Assembly: GCF_012103215.1 (NCBI RefSeq)
Contig: NZ_JAAVNE010000019.1
Span: 32,153-96,152, forward strand
Length of the DNA: 64,000 nucleotides
Direction of reading: 5' to 3'
DNA from: Falsiroseomonas selenitidurans
GTDB lineage: Bacteria > Pseudomonadota > Alphaproteobacteria > Acetobacterales > Acetobacteraceae
This document shows positions 1 to 8,803 of the stretch, piece by piece; the stretch's first letter is position 1; each line of letters opens with the position of its first letter. The notes under the pieces are model-generated. The model worked only from the letters and a program-made list of their open reading frames with translations. It was not told the DNA's origin and did no database searches. Position numbers and translations under genes: made by a program.

Positions 1-1
1 G

Positions 2-205
2 GTGGCGCGGGTGGATGTGCTGACCGTGGCCGGCGACCGCGCCCGGCTGCGCCTGGCGCTGCGCAGCCCGGCGCCGGATGCGGCGCAGGAACTGGCGGCC
101 GGCGGCCTGTCTCTCAGCCCTGCCCAGCCGGGCCCGCCCGACCCGCGCTTCGGCACGCCCCGTCCTGGCGAAGGATGGCGCCTCAGCCTTGCCGGGGCGC
201 GCTGA
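2..205 (+). CDS. C-terminal fragment of a DUF2066-like protein (5' end outside the window)
   Basis: The frame is open from the first bases to the TGA at 203-205 and gives about 67 residues, so only the C-terminus is inside the window. The fragment ends in a short hydrophobic-basic stretch with no recognisable motif. The DUF2066 suggestion rests on context: in related Rhodospirillales such a gene commonly precedes a CDP-alcohol phosphatidyltransferase, an AI-2E permease, hdaA and ppk, which is the order that follows here. The GTG at position 2 should not be taken as a true start. Identity is uncertain; the coding call is fairly good because the downstream gene is closely packed against it. Confidence 0.5.
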   Translation: MARVDVLTVAGDRARLRLALRSPAPDAAQELAAGGLSLSPAQPGPPDPRFGTPRPGEGWRLSLAGAR

Positions 206-782
206 CCCGAAGCCGGCCGGTGACGGGGGCGGGGATACGCCGCCCGATGCCGGCCTGTTCACCCTGCCCAACGCCATCACCTTCGCCCGGCTCTGCGCCG
301 TGCCGGGGGCGATCTGGCTGATGCTGCAGGCGCGGCTCGACCTCGCCTTCTGGGTCTTCGTCGCCGCCGGCATCTCGGACGGGCTGGATGGCTGGCTGGC
401 GCGGGTGCGCAACAGCCGCTCCGCCCTCGGGGCGCTGATGGACCCGGCGGCGGACAAGGCGCTGCTGGTGTCCGTCTACATCACGCTGGCCGTGCTCGGC
501 GTGCTGCCGGACTGGCTGGCCATCCTGGTGGTGTTCCGCGACCTGGTGATCGTCGGCGGGGTGCTGGTGCTGTACATGCTGGGGCTGCGGCCCTTCCTGC
601 AGCCGCTGTTCATCTCCAAGCTCAACACCGCGGCGCAGATCGTGCTGGCGGCAGGCGCGCTGCTGCAGGCGGGCTACGGGCTGGGCCCGGCCTGGGCGCT
701 GCAGGCCGGCATCGCGGTCGTCACCGCCACCACGCTCGCCTCCGGCGGGCTGTATGTCGTGCAGGCGGCGCGGCGGCGATGA
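189..782 (+). CDS. CDP-alcohol phosphatidyltransferase family membrane protein
   Basis: Family members join a CDP-activated lipid to an alcohol in phospholipid synthesis at the inner membrane. The full signature D-G-x2-A-R-x8-G-x3-D-x3-D is present: DGWLAR, eight residues, G, then D and D three residues apart (bases about 380-450). Several hydrophobic segments follow. The only in-frame ATG, at 78, would overlap the upstream gene by over 120 bases. The TTG at 189 has AAGGA 13 bases upstream and overlaps by only 17 bases, so it is preferred. The substrate (glycerol-3-phosphate as in PgsA, or another alcohol) cannot be told from the motif. The stop overlaps the next start as ATGA. Confidence 0.82.
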   Translation: MPGRADPKPAGDGGGDTPPDAGLFTLPNAITFARLCAVPGAIWLMLQARLDLAFWVFVAAGISDGLDGWLARVRNSRSALGALMDPAADKALLVSVYITLAVLGVLPDWLAILVVFRDLVIVGGVLVLYMLGLRPFLQPLFISKLNTAAQIVLAAGALLQAGYGLGPAWALQAGIAVVTATTLASGGLYVVQAARRR

Positions 783-1975
783 GCGGCCGGCCACCCGCCC
801 TGCCGCCCGCGGTGCCGCCGCCGAAGGGCCCGCTGCCGCCGCCGCGCCCGCCCGCCATCCAGCCGCTGCCGCCGCCGGTGCAGCCCGGCCGGCGTGCGAC
901 GCGCGGGGAGCGCTGGGCGCTGGTGGCCGGCGGGCTGGCCACGCTGCTGTTCTGCATCTGGCTGTTCTCCGCCATCCTGACGCCCTTCGTCCTGGCTGCC
1001 TGCATCGCCTATTTCCTGGACCCGCCGACCACCCGCCTGGCGCGGCTGGGCGTGCCGCGGGCGGTGGCCGCCTTCCTGCTGGTGCTGGGGCTGACGGCGC
1101 TGGCGCTGCTCGCCATGCTGCTGCTGTACCCGCTGCTGGTGGCGCAGATCGGCGTGCTGGTGGTGCGCACCCCGGCCTATGTCACCGGCATCGGCCAGGC
1201 GGTGCGCCAGGCGCTGGAAGCCGCGCAGAACGCCTTCGGGCCGGAGGTGGTGGACGCCCAGCTGCGCGACCTGGTGATCGGCCAGGCGGGGCAGGTGGTC
1301 ACCTTCCTCGGCACCGCCGTGGCCCGGCTGATCGGCGGCGGCGTGGCGCTGTTCAATGTCTTCGCGCTGCTGGTGGTGACGCCGATCGTCGGCTTCTACC
1401 TGCTGCGCGACTGGCAGCGGATGATGGCGCGGATCGAAAGCTGGCTGCCGCGGCGTTCCGCCCAGGTGCTGCGGCAACTGGCACATGACACGGACCGCGT
1501 GCTGTCCGCCTGGCTGCGCGGCCAGCTGCTGTGCTGCGCCATCCTGGCCGCCTTCTATGCCGCGGGGCTGTCGGCGGTGGGGCTGGAGCTGGGGCTGACG
1601 GTGGGGCTGATGGCCGGGCTGCTCTCCTTCATCCCCTATGTCGGCTCCATGACCGGCTTCGTCACCGCCGTGGTGCTGGCCATGGCGCAGTTCGGCACCT
1701 GGAACGAGGTCGGGCTGGTGGTTGCCGTCTTCGTGGTGGGGCAGGTGGTGGAGGGCTACGTCATCTACCCCCGCCTGCTGGGCGACAGGGTGGAGCTGCA
1801 TGCGGTGTGGGTGATCTTCGCCCTGTTCGCCGGCGGCGTCGCCTTCGGCTTCCTCGGCGTGCTGCTGGCGGTGCCGATGGCCGCCGCCATCGGCGTGCTG
1901 GCCCGCTTCTGGCTGCGCCGCTACCTGGAAAGCCCGCTCTACCTGGACCCGCCGCGGACGGGGAGCGGCAGCTGA
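779..1975 (+). CDS. AI-2E family transporter / PerM-like permease
   Basis: A 398-residue integral membrane protein of the AI-2E exporter (PerM/YhhT) family. A proline-rich cytoplasmic N-terminus of about 45 residues precedes paired hydrophobic segments, a long amphipathic middle region (about residues 130-230), and a C-terminal membrane block. That block carries the family-typical stretch SFIPYVGSMTG (around 1627-1660) followed by GYVIYPRLLG. The start overlaps the preceding stop as ATGA, so the two genes are translationally coupled. The family name does not establish autoinducer-2 transport here; many members have unknown substrates. Confidence 0.85.
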   Translation: MSGRPPALPPAVPPPKGPLPPPRPPAIQPLPPPVQPGRRATRGERWALVAGGLATLLFCIWLFSAILTPFVLAACIAYFLDPPTTRLARLGVPRAVAAFLLVLGLTALALLAMLLLYPLLVAQIGVLVVRTPAYVTGIGQAVRQALEAAQNAFGPEVVDAQLRDLVIGQAGQVVTFLGTAVARLIGGGVALFNVFALLVVTPIVGFYLLRDWQRMMARIESWLPRRSAQVLRQLAHDTDRVLSAWLRGQLLCCAILAAFYAAGLSAVGLELGLTVGLMAGLLSFIPYVGSMTGFVTAVVLAMAQFGTWNEVGLVVAVFVVGQVVEGYVIYPRLLGDRVELHAVWVIFALFAGGVAFGFLGVLLAVPMAAAIGVLARFWLRRYLESPLYLDPPRTGSGS

Positions 1976-2104
1976 GCCGGGCGGGCCGAACCGCCGGGAC
2001 CCGGCCGCCGGAGACGGCCCGGGGGAGCAGGCCCGGCGGATCAGCCCCGCCGTCGCGTCCCGGCATTCGCGCTGCCGCCGGGCTTCCGCTATGCCGGGGC
2101 GGCC

Positions 2105-2842
2105 ATGTCGCCGCACCCCGTCCAGCTGTCCCTGCCGCTGCCGCCGCTGCCCTCCGCGGATGCCGCGGATCTGGTGCCGGATGCCTCCAACGCCGCGGCG
2201 CTCGCCTGGCTGGAGAGGCCGGGCGACTGGCCGCAGCGCCGCCTGGCGCTGCATGGGCCGGAGGGGGTGGGCAAGTCGCACATGCTGCACGCCACCGCGA
2301 AGCGCCATGGCTGGCGCCTGTTGCAGGGGCCGGGGCTGGTGATGGAGGCGGCGCTGGCCGAAGCCGCCGGCACCGCGCTGGACCGCGCCGATGCGGCGCC
2401 GGAGGTGGCGCTGTTCCACCTGATCAACCAGGCCGCCGCCAGCGGCGCGCCGCTGCTGCTGGCCGCCCGCGCGCCGCCCGCCCGCTGGGCCACGGCGCTG
2501 CCCGACCTCGCCAGCCGCCTGCGCGCCACCCAGGCGGTGGCCATCGCCCGGCCGGAGGCGCCGCTGCTGGCGGCGCTGCTGGCCAAGCACATCGCCGACC
2601 GGCAGTTGCGGGTGGAGCCCGGGGTGCAGGCCTTCCTGCTGGCCCGCCTGCCGCGTGAGGCCGCGGCCATCGCCGCGGCGGTGGCCGCGCTCGATGCCGC
2701 CTCGCTCGCCGGCGGCGGCGCCATCACCCGGCCTTTCGCCCGCCAGGTCCTGGCCCTGCAGGTCCGGGAGGATCCCGGCGCGGATGATCCTTCGGCGACG
2801 GCGCCGCAAACCGCCTCCCCCACCCGGCCCGCGCCGGGCTAG
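2105..2842 (+). CDS. hdaA: HdaA: DnaA-related regulatory ATPase acting with the DNA sliding clamp
   Basis: A 245-residue DnaA-like AAA+ protein without the DnaA DNA-binding domain. Near the N-terminus is QLSLPL (residues 8-13), which matches the beta-clamp binding hexapeptide of Hda proteins. Walker A is GPEGVGKS (residues 51-58). In related alphaproteobacteria HdaA with the loaded clamp promotes hydrolysis of DnaA-bound ATP and so prevents re-initiation of replication. It sits 129 bases after the AI-2E permease and 9 bases before ppk, an arrangement common in Rhodospirillales. The ATG at 2105 is chosen because it places the clamp motif at the extreme N-terminus. Confidence 0.85.
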   Translation: MSPHPVQLSLPLPPLPSADAADLVPDASNAAALAWLERPGDWPQRRLALHGPEGVGKSHMLHATAKRHGWRLLQGPGLVMEAALAEAAGTALDRADAAPEVALFHLINQAAASGAPLLLAARAPPARWATALPDLASRLRATQAVAIARPEAPLLAALLAKHIADRQLRVEPGVQAFLLARLPREAAAIAAAVAALDAASLAGGGAITRPFARQVLALQVREDPGADDPSATAPQTASPTRPAPG

Positions 2843-2851
2843 GCTGCGCGG

Positions 2852-5086
2852 ATGGAAACGTTGCCCCCGCCCCAGGAAGCGCCCGCCCCGCCCGTGCCGA
2901 AGCCCGCCCGTCCGGAGCCACCGCGCCCGCCCGCCATCGCGCCGGACAGCCCGGCGCGCTTCATCAACCGCGAACTATCCTGGCTCGCCTTCAACACCCG
3001 CGTGCTGGAGGAAGCCGCCAACCGCCGCCACCCGCTGCTGGAGCGGCTGCGCTTCGTGGCGATCTCCGCCTCCAACCTGGATGAGTTCTATTCGGTGCGC
3101 GTGGCGGGCCTGATCGGCCAGGAACGCGCCGGCATCACCGCCGCCTCGCCCGATGGCCTGACCCCGAGCCAGCAGCTCGCCGCCGTGAACACCGCCGCGC
3201 AGGCGCTGATCGAGGGCCAGCAGGCCGCCTGGCACGAGCTGCGCGGGCTGCTGGACGGCGCCGGCGTGACGGTGTGCGACATCAAGGACCTGACGGAAGC
3301 CGACCGCAGCTGGCTGGAAGGCTGGTTCATGGACCGGGTCTTCGCCGTGCTCACCCCGCTGGCGGTGGACCCGGCGCACCCCTTCCCCTTCATCGCCAAC
3401 CTGGCGCTGTGCATGGTCCTGAAACTGGTGCGGGAGGAGGATGGCGGCACCATGCGCGCCCTGCTGCCCCTGCCGCCCCAGATCGAGCGCTTCATCCGCC
3501 TGCCGGCAGACCCAGACCAGCGCGGCCGCATCCGCTTCGTGATGCTGGAGGACCTGATCGTCCTGTTCCTGCACCGCCTGTTCCCCGGCTTCATCGCCGC
3601 CGAACACGGCCTGTTCCGCCTGATCCGCGACACCGACGTGGAGTTCGAGGAGGAGGCGGAGGACCTCGTCCGCTCCTATGAGACCGCATTGAAGCGCCGC
3701 CGCCGCGGCCGCGCCATCCTGCTGACCGTCGATGTGCGCATGGCCGCGGACATGGTGGATCTGGTGGCGGAGGAGCTGGATTCGGACCGCGCCGGGGTGG
3801 TGAAGGTGGACGGGCTGCTCGGCATCGCCGACATCCGCCAGCTGATCGTGGATGACCGGCCCGACCTGCTGTTCACCCCCTACACGCCGCGTTTCCCCGA
3901 ACGCATCCTGGATTTCGGCGGCGACTGCTTCGCCGCCATCGCCGCCAAGGACATCGTCGTCCACCACCCGTATGAGAGCTTCGACGTGGTGGTGCAGTTC
4001 CTGCGCCAGGCGGCGCGCGACCCGAACGTGGTCGCCATCAAGCAGACGCTGTACCGCACCTCCCGCGACAGCCCGATCGCCCGCGCCCTGATCGAGGCGG
4101 CGGAGGCCGGAAAATCCGTCACCGGCATCGTCGAGATCAAGGCCCGCTTCGACGAGGAACGGAACATCGCCTTGGCGCGGGAGCTGGAGGCCGCTGGCGT
4201 GCAGGTGGTGTTCGGCTTCGTCGAGCTGAAGACCCACGCCAAGGTATCCCTGGTGGTCCGTCGCGAACGCGACATCCTGCGCAGCTACGCGCATTTCGGC
4301 ACCGGCAACTACCACCCGATCACGGCCCGCATCTACACCGACCTCTCCTTCTTCACCGCCGATCCGGCGCTGACCCGCGATGCCGCCAAGCTGTTCAACT
4401 ACATGACCGGCTATGCCCGGCCGGAGACGATGGAAGGCCTGGCCTTCGCCCCGCTCACCATCCGCCCCGCCCTGCTCGGCCTGATCGAGCGCGAGATCGC
4501 CTTCGCGCAGGAAGGCAAACCGGCCGGCATCTGGCTCAAGATGAACTCCCTGGTGGATGAGCAGATCATCGACGCGCTCTATCGCGCCAGCCAGGCCGGG
4601 GTGCGGGTGGAATGCGTGGTGCGCGGCATCTGCTGCCTGCGCCCCGGCATCCCCGGCCTGTCCGAGCACATCCGGGTGAAGTCCATCGTCGGCCGCTTCC
4701 TGGAGCACAGCCGCGTCTATGTCTTCGGCAACGGCCACCGCCTGCCATCCCGCCGCGCCCGCGTCTTCATCAGCAGCGCCGACCTGATGGCGCGCAACAT
4801 GGACTGGCGGGTGGAGACGATGGTGCCGATCGAGAATCCCACCGTGCACACCCAGATCCTGGACCAGGTGATGGCGGTGAACCTGCAGGACACGCTGCAA
4901 AGCTGGCACCTGAAGCCCGATGGCACCTATCGCCGCCACGCGACCGGTGGCAAATCAGGCGCCACGAAGCCGGTCTCGGCGCATGAGTACTTCATGACCA
5001 ACCCCTCGCTCTCCGGCCGCGGCAGTGCGCTGCAGCGGCAGGCGGGCCCTGCCCGGCGCCGGCAGGACCGCGTGTTGCAGGACTAG
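2852..5086 (+). CDS. ppk: Polyphosphate kinase 1
   Basis: A 744-residue PPK1, which reversibly polymerises ATP gamma-phosphate into polyphosphate. After a proline-rich leader of about 30 residues it shows the N-domain hallmark [11 protein letters not shown]. Two catalytic histidine contexts are visible: His462 in KTHAKVSLV and His619 in [13 protein letters not shown], corresponding to the two essential histidines of the E. coli enzyme. HFGTGNYH lies between them. Length is slightly above the usual ~690-720 because of the leader. It follows hdaA by 9 bases and precedes the polyphosphatase-family gene, so synthesis and degradation functions are co-transcribed. Confidence 0.96.
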   Translation: METLPPPQEAPAPPVPKPARPEPPRPPAIAPDSPARFINRELSWLAFNTRVLEEAANRRHPLLERLRFVAISASNLDEFYSVRVAGLIGQERAGITAASPDGLTPSQQLAAVNTAAQALIEGQQAAWHELRGLLDGAGVTVCDIKDLTEADRSWLEGWFMDRVFAVLTPLAVDPAHPFPFIANLALCMVLKLVREEDGGTMRALLPLPPQIERFIRLPADPDQRGRIRFVMLEDLIVLFLHRLFPGFIAAEHGLFRLIRDTDVEFEEEAEDLVRSYETALKRRRRGRAILLTVDVRMAADMVDLVAEELDSDRAGVVKVDGLLGIADIRQLIVDDRPDLLFTPYTPRFPERILDFGGDCFAAIAAKDIVVHHPYESFDVVVQFLRQAARDPNVVAIKQTLYRTSRDSPIARALIEAAEAGKSVTGIVEIKARFDEERNIALARELEAAGVQVVFGFVELKTHAKVSLVVRRERDILRSYAHFGTGNYHPITARIYTDLSFFTADPALTRDAAKLFNYMTGYARPETMEGLAFAPLTIRPALLGLIEREIAFAQEGKPAGIWLKMNSLVDEQIIDALYRASQAGVRVECVVRGICCLRPGIPGLSEHIRVKSIVGRFLEHSRVYVFGNGHRLPSRRARVFISSADLMARNMDWRVETMVPIENPTVHTQILDQVMAVNLQDTLQSWHLKPDGTYRRHATGGKSGATKPVSAHEYFMTNPSLSGRGSALQRQAGPARRRQDRVLQD

Positions 5087-5116
5087 CCCCCCGTTTTGGA
5101 CCTCCCCCTTTCCTCC

Positions 5117-6616
5117 ATGCCCCGCACCCGCATCACCGAGCCGCCGCCGCGCCTGGCGGTGGTCGACCTCGGCTCCAACTCCGTCCGGCTGGTGGTGTTC
5201 GAGGGCCTGTCCCGCAACCCGCTGACCATCTTCAATGAGAAGGCGGTGCTCGGCCTCGGTCGCGGCCTGCAGAACACCGGCCTGCTGAACGAGGCCGCGA
5301 TCGGCCCGGCGCTCACCGTGATGGGCCGCTACGCCGCCGTCGCCCGCGCCATGGGGGCGGAGACGGTGGAGGTGGTGGCCACCGCCGCGGCGCGGGATGC
5401 GGAGAACGGCCCGGACTTCATCGCCGCCCTGCGGGACCGCCACCCGGACATGCCGGTGCGCGTGCTGACGGGGGAGGAGGAGGCCAACCTCTCCGCCGAT
5501 GGCGTGCTGCTGGGCTTCCCGGACGCCGACGGCATCCTGGGCGACCTCGGCGGCGGCTCGCTGGAGGTGGTGGAACTGGACCGCGGCCGCGCCGGGGCCG
5601 CCGCCTCGCTGCCCATCGGCGCCATCCGCCTGGCCGACCGCGCCGGCGGCGACCCGGCGCGCGCCCGCGCCATCGTCGAGGCGGACCTGGCCCGCGTGCC
5701 CTGGCTGAAGCGCGGCGAGGGGCGGGACCTCTACCTGGTGGGCGGCGCCTGGCGGGCCCTGGCGCGGATGCACATCGCCCAGACCGACTACCCGCTCTCC
5801 ATCGTCCACCACTACGTGCTGCGGCGGGAGGAGGCGCGGGACCTCGCCGGGGTCGTGGCGAAATCCGAACGGCGGATGCTGGAACGCATGCCCGGCGCCC
5901 CGGCCAAGCGGCTGGGGGACATGCCCTTTGCCGCCGTGGTGCTGCGCCGCCTGCTGCGCGCCACCGGCGCCCGCCGCGTGGTGTTTTCCGCCAACGGGCT
6001 GCGGGAGGGCTGGTATGCCCGCCTGCTGCCGGAAGCGGTGCGCCGCGCCGACCCGATGCTGGAAGCCGGCCGCGACCTGGCGCTGCGCTGGGGCCGCGAC
6101 CCGGACCTGCCCACGGCCCTGCAGGCCTGGACCGCCCCGCTGTTCGAGGCCGAGCCCCCGGACCAGGCGGCGCTGCGGGAGGCGTGCTGCTGGATCGCCG
6201 ATATCGGCAGCCACGACCACCCGGACTACCGCGCCGAACAGGCCTTTTTCCGGGTTCTGCGCCAGCCCGGCGTGGGGCTGGACCACCACCAGCGCGCCTT
6301 CCTGGCCCTGGTGGTGGCGCTGCGCTACGAGGCCGAGCCGCTCGCCCCCTGCCTGGCCACGGCGCGATCCCTGCTGGACGCCACGGCGGTGAAGCGGGCG
6401 GAGGCACTCGGCGCCGCGCTGCGCCTGGCCTTCACCCTCTCGGGCGGCACCCCCATCCTGCTGGCCGGCACCGCGCTGCACCGGCGGGGGGAGGAGCTGG
6501 TGCTGCGCCTGGTGGAAGGCAGCGGCGTCTTCGCCGGCGAAAGCGTGCAGCGGCGGCTCGACGTGCTGGCGGCCGCGCTGGGGCTGGTGGCGAGTGTGGA
6601 GGTGGCGGCGGTCTGA
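5117..6616 (+). CDS. ppx: Ppx/GppA family exopolyphosphatase
   Basis: A 499-residue member of the ASKHA-fold Ppx/GppA phosphatases, which release phosphate from the ends of polyphosphate or from pppGpp. Nucleotide-fold motifs are clear: VVDLGSNSVRLV near the N-terminus and GDLGGGSLEVVELD around 5545-5580. The C-terminal helical HD-like portion fills the remaining 200 residues. An upstream in-frame TTG at 5096 is possible, but ATG 5117 puts the first beta strand at the expected distance. Directly following ppk, it probably acts in polyphosphate turnover; GppA-type activity cannot be excluded from sequence. Confidence 0.92.
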   Translation: MPRTRITEPPPRLAVVDLGSNSVRLVVFEGLSRNPLTIFNEKAVLGLGRGLQNTGLLNEAAIGPALTVMGRYAAVARAMGAETVEVVATAAARDAENGPDFIAALRDRHPDMPVRVLTGEEEANLSADGVLLGFPDADGILGDLGGGSLEVVELDRGRAGAAASLPIGAIRLADRAGGDPARARAIVEADLARVPWLKRGEGRDLYLVGGAWRALARMHIAQTDYPLSIVHHYVLRREEARDLAGVVAKSERRMLERMPGAPAKRLGDMPFAAVVLRRLLRATGARRVVFSANGLREGWYARLLPEAVRRADPMLEAGRDLALRWGRDPDLPTALQAWTAPLFEAEPPDQAALREACCWIADIGSHDHPDYRAEQAFFRVLRQPGVGLDHHQRAFLALVVALRYEAEPLAPCLATARSLLDATAVKRAEALGAALRLAFTLSGGTPILLAGTALHRRGEELVLRLVEGSGVFAGESVQRRLDVLAAALGLVASVEVAAV

Positions 6617-6625
6617 GGCCAAAAG

Positions 6626-6652
6626 CCCTCTCCCCCCAGCGGGGGGAGAGGG
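6626..6652. terminator. Perfect 12-bp C-rich hairpin after ppx
   Basis: Bases 6626-6637 (CCCTCTCCCCCC) are the exact reverse complement of 6641-6652, with a three-base AGC loop. It lies 10 bases after the ppx stop, the right place for an intrinsic terminator, but has no following T-run. Closely similar hairpins occur at 22403 and 50793, so it may also be a dispersed palindromic repeat. Confidence 0.6.
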
Positions 6653-6804
6653 TTGGGGGAGGGTGGCGACGCTGCCGGCCCAGGGAATGTCGCGCCCCAG
6701 AACCCCATGCCGCCTCAGCCCACTCTGGTTGCCTGACCCTCTTCCCACCGGACGGCGCTGTGGCGCCGCCCGGCCGGGTTCGGGCTCGATCGATATCGGA
6801 AATG

Positions 6805-6833
6805 GCCCCGCGCCGCACAGGGCGCCGCGGGGC
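6805..6833. terminator. Hairpin at the 3' end of the SYLF gene
   Basis: GCCCCGCG at 6805-6812 pairs with CGCGGGGC at 6826-6833, and the loop is partly self-complementary. It is 11 bases past the end of the leftward SYLF gene, consistent with a terminator separating it from the convergent ppx unit. No T-run is seen. Confidence 0.45.
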
Positions 6834-6844
6834 GGGGCGGCATC

Positions 6845-7411
6845 TCAGACCGGGTTGATCGGCGTGATCTTCGTCCCGTTGATGGACAGCGACGCCATCA
6901 GCCCCTGCTGCCCGAAGGTCACCGCATAGACCGGCTCGCGCAGCGTCGTGCTCGTCACATTCGCCTGCAGGCCGCGGTCCAGCGCCACCACGGAAGGCCC
7001 GGTGCCGATCTCCCAGCCATTGGCGGCCTGCAGCGCGCGCAGCGCCTCGTCCGTCATGAAGAACATCGCCAGCCCCGCCACCTGCGCCCCGGCCAGCAGG
7101 CCGAAGGACGCGCCGGCGATCTGGTAGAACCCCTGGCGTTCATTGCCGCGGAACAGGATGCCCTCGCCATACTGCCCGCCGACGATCAGCCCGCCGCTGA
7201 CGATGCGGGGGAAGATCAGCATGGCCTTGGCGTTGTCGAACAGCGGCGCCAGGCCCGGCTGGCTGCGCAGCAGCCCCAGCGCGGACTCCACATTGGCGGC
7301 GATCTCGGCCCGCGTCGCGGCATGGGCGACGACGGGCAGGGTGGACAGCAGGCTGCCCCCGGTCATGGCCAGGGCGGCGTGGCGGGCGAGGGTCCGGCGA
7401 TCGATCGGCAT
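6845..7411 (-). CDS. Exported SYLF-domain (Ysc84/DUF500) lipid-binding family protein
   Basis: A 188-residue protein with a twin-arginine-like leader (DRRTLARHAAL, hydrophobic stretch, cleavage near AHAA). It then carries the SYLF pattern: AKAMLIFPRIVSGG, a glycine-rich GGQYGEG segment, SFGLLAGAQ and AMFFMTDEAL. SYLF domains bind phosphoinositides in eukaryotes; bacterial members are exported and mostly uncharacterised. ATG 7411 is chosen over ATG 7429 because it places RR directly at the N-terminus. It converges on ppx. A second, divergent SYLF protein lies at 62540-63220. Confidence 0.85.
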   Translation of the reverse strand: MPIDRRTLARHAALAMTGGSLLSTLPVVAHAATRAEIAANVESALGLLRSQPGLAPLFDNAKAMLIFPRIVSGGLIVGGQYGEGILFRGNERQGFYQIAGASFGLLAGAQVAGLAMFFMTDEALRALQAANGWEIGTGPSVVALDRGLQANVTSTTLREPVYAVTFGQQGLMASLSINGTKITPINPV

Positions 7412-7515
7412 GGTCTGGTGTCTCCGCATCGGTGGATGCGGCCGGAACGCGGCGTCGCCACCGCGGTTGCAGACTGCCACGCGGCTTTCACGCCGCCGCC
7501 TTGCCCTGGGCGCGT

Positions 7516-8697
7516 TCAGGCCTGGATCAGCCGCACCCGCCGCCCATCGACGCCCAGCGCCACGCGCCCGGCGCGCAGATCCAGCGCCGCGGCGCCGAAC
7601 ACCTCCCGCCGCCAGCCCTGCAGCGCGGCCAGTTCCGTCTCCCCGGCCGCCAGCCGCTCCAACTCCTCGGCATTGGCCAGCAGGCGGGGCGCCACCTGGT
7701 GTTCCTCGCTCTTCGCCGCCAGCAGCACCTTCAGCAGCGCCACCAGGGCGGGGGAGGGGTTGGCGCCGTTCGCACGCTCCTTCGGCGCGTCCGGCAGCGC
7801 CTCCTCCGGCAGTGCCTTCGCCGCCTCGATGGCCGCGAGGAGGGAGACGCCGGACTTGCCCTTGGCGAAGCCCTCGCTGATGCCGCGGGCGCGCGCCAGC
7901 TCGGTGATGCTGTCCGGCGCGGTGGCGGCAATCTCCAGCAGCGTCTCGTCCTTCACCAGCCGCTGGCGGGGGATGTTCACCCGCTGCGCCTCGCGCTCCC
8001 GCCACGCCGCGGCGGCGCGCAGCAGGCTGAGGAAGCGGCGGTTGCTGGTGCGCGGGCGCAACCGTTCCCAGGCGGTCTCGGGGTCCTGGCGATAGGTCGC
8101 GGGCTCGGCCAGCGCCGCCATCTCCTCCGCCACCCAGGCGCCGCGGCCTTCGCGTTCCAGCTTCCCGGTCAGCGCGGTGTAGATGCGGCGCAGATGCGTC
8201 ACATCCGCCGCCGCATAGGCGATCTGCGCCGGGGACAGCGGCCGCGCCGCCCAGTCGCTGAAGCGGTGCGCCTTGTCGATCTGCGCATTGGCCAGCGACC
8301 GCGCCAGCTGGTCGTAGCTCACCTGATCGCCGAAGCCGGCAACCGTCGCGGCAATCTGCGTGTCGTAGATCGGCGTCGGCACCGCGCCGAAGCGCAGCAG
8401 GAAGATTTCCACATCCTGCCGGGCGGCGTGGAACACCTTCATCACCGCGGTGTCGGCCAGCAATTCGCCCAGCGAGTCCAGCTCGATCCCCGGGGCGAGC
8501 GCGTCCACCACCGCCACCTCGCGCTCCCCGGCCAGCTGCACCACGCACAGCTCCGGCCAGTAGGTGCGCTCCCGCATGAACTCCGTATCGACGGTGACGA
8601 AGCGCTCCGCGCGCAGCCGCGTGCACAGCGCGGCCAGGGCCTCGGTGTCGGTGATCAGGTAGGGCACCGCTTCGGCGCCCGCGTTGCGGCGGCTCAT
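7516..8697 (-). CDS. rnd: Ribonuclease D
   Basis: A 393-residue 3'-5' exoribonuclease that trims tRNA and other structured RNA precursors. The DEDDy residues are visible: VDTEF (first D and E), the HAARQDVEIF block, and YAAADV with the catalytic tyrosine. HRDC-like helical domains follow (around DPETAWERLRP and VNIPRQRLVKDE). ATG 8697 is used rather than the upstream GTG at 8748, which would add 17 arginine-rich residues. It is divergent from aspS across a 106-base region. Confidence 0.93.
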   Translation of the reverse strand: MSRRNAGAEAVPYLITDTEALAALCTRLRAERFVTVDTEFMRERTYWPELCVVQLAGEREVAVVDALAPGIELDSLGELLADTAVMKVFHAARQDVEIFLLRFGAVPTPIYDTQIAATVAGFGDQVSYDQLARSLANAQIDKAHRFSDWAARPLSPAQIAYAAADVTHLRRIYTALTGKLEREGRGAWVAEEMAALAEPATYRQDPETAWERLRPRTSNRRFLSLLRAAAAWREREAQRVNIPRQRLVKDETLLEIAATAPDSITELARARGISEGFAKGKSGVSLLAAIEAAKALPEEALPDAPKERANGANPSPALVALLKVLLAAKSEEHQVAPRLLANAEELERLAAGETELAALQGWRREVFGAAALDLRAGRVALGVDGRRVRLIQA

Positions 8698-8803
8698 GCC
8701 CCGTCTGTAGCGCCCGGCGGGATTTGGCGAAAGGCGCGGCCTTGACATCGGGCGCCGGCTCGGGCGGTTTGACCCCTCTCAGAACCCCCGCAGGCCCTAT
8801 ATC

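Noticed and set aside
674..2809. 711-codon minus-strand frame rich in Gln, His and Arg
   Set aside because: Antisense to the AI-2E permease and hdaA genes; composition is typical of a shadow frame and no motif is present.
8742..8803. Promoter for aspS from TTGACA (8742) or TTGACC (8769)
   Set aside because: Neither has a properly spaced -10; TATATC abuts the start codon at a 23-base spacing.
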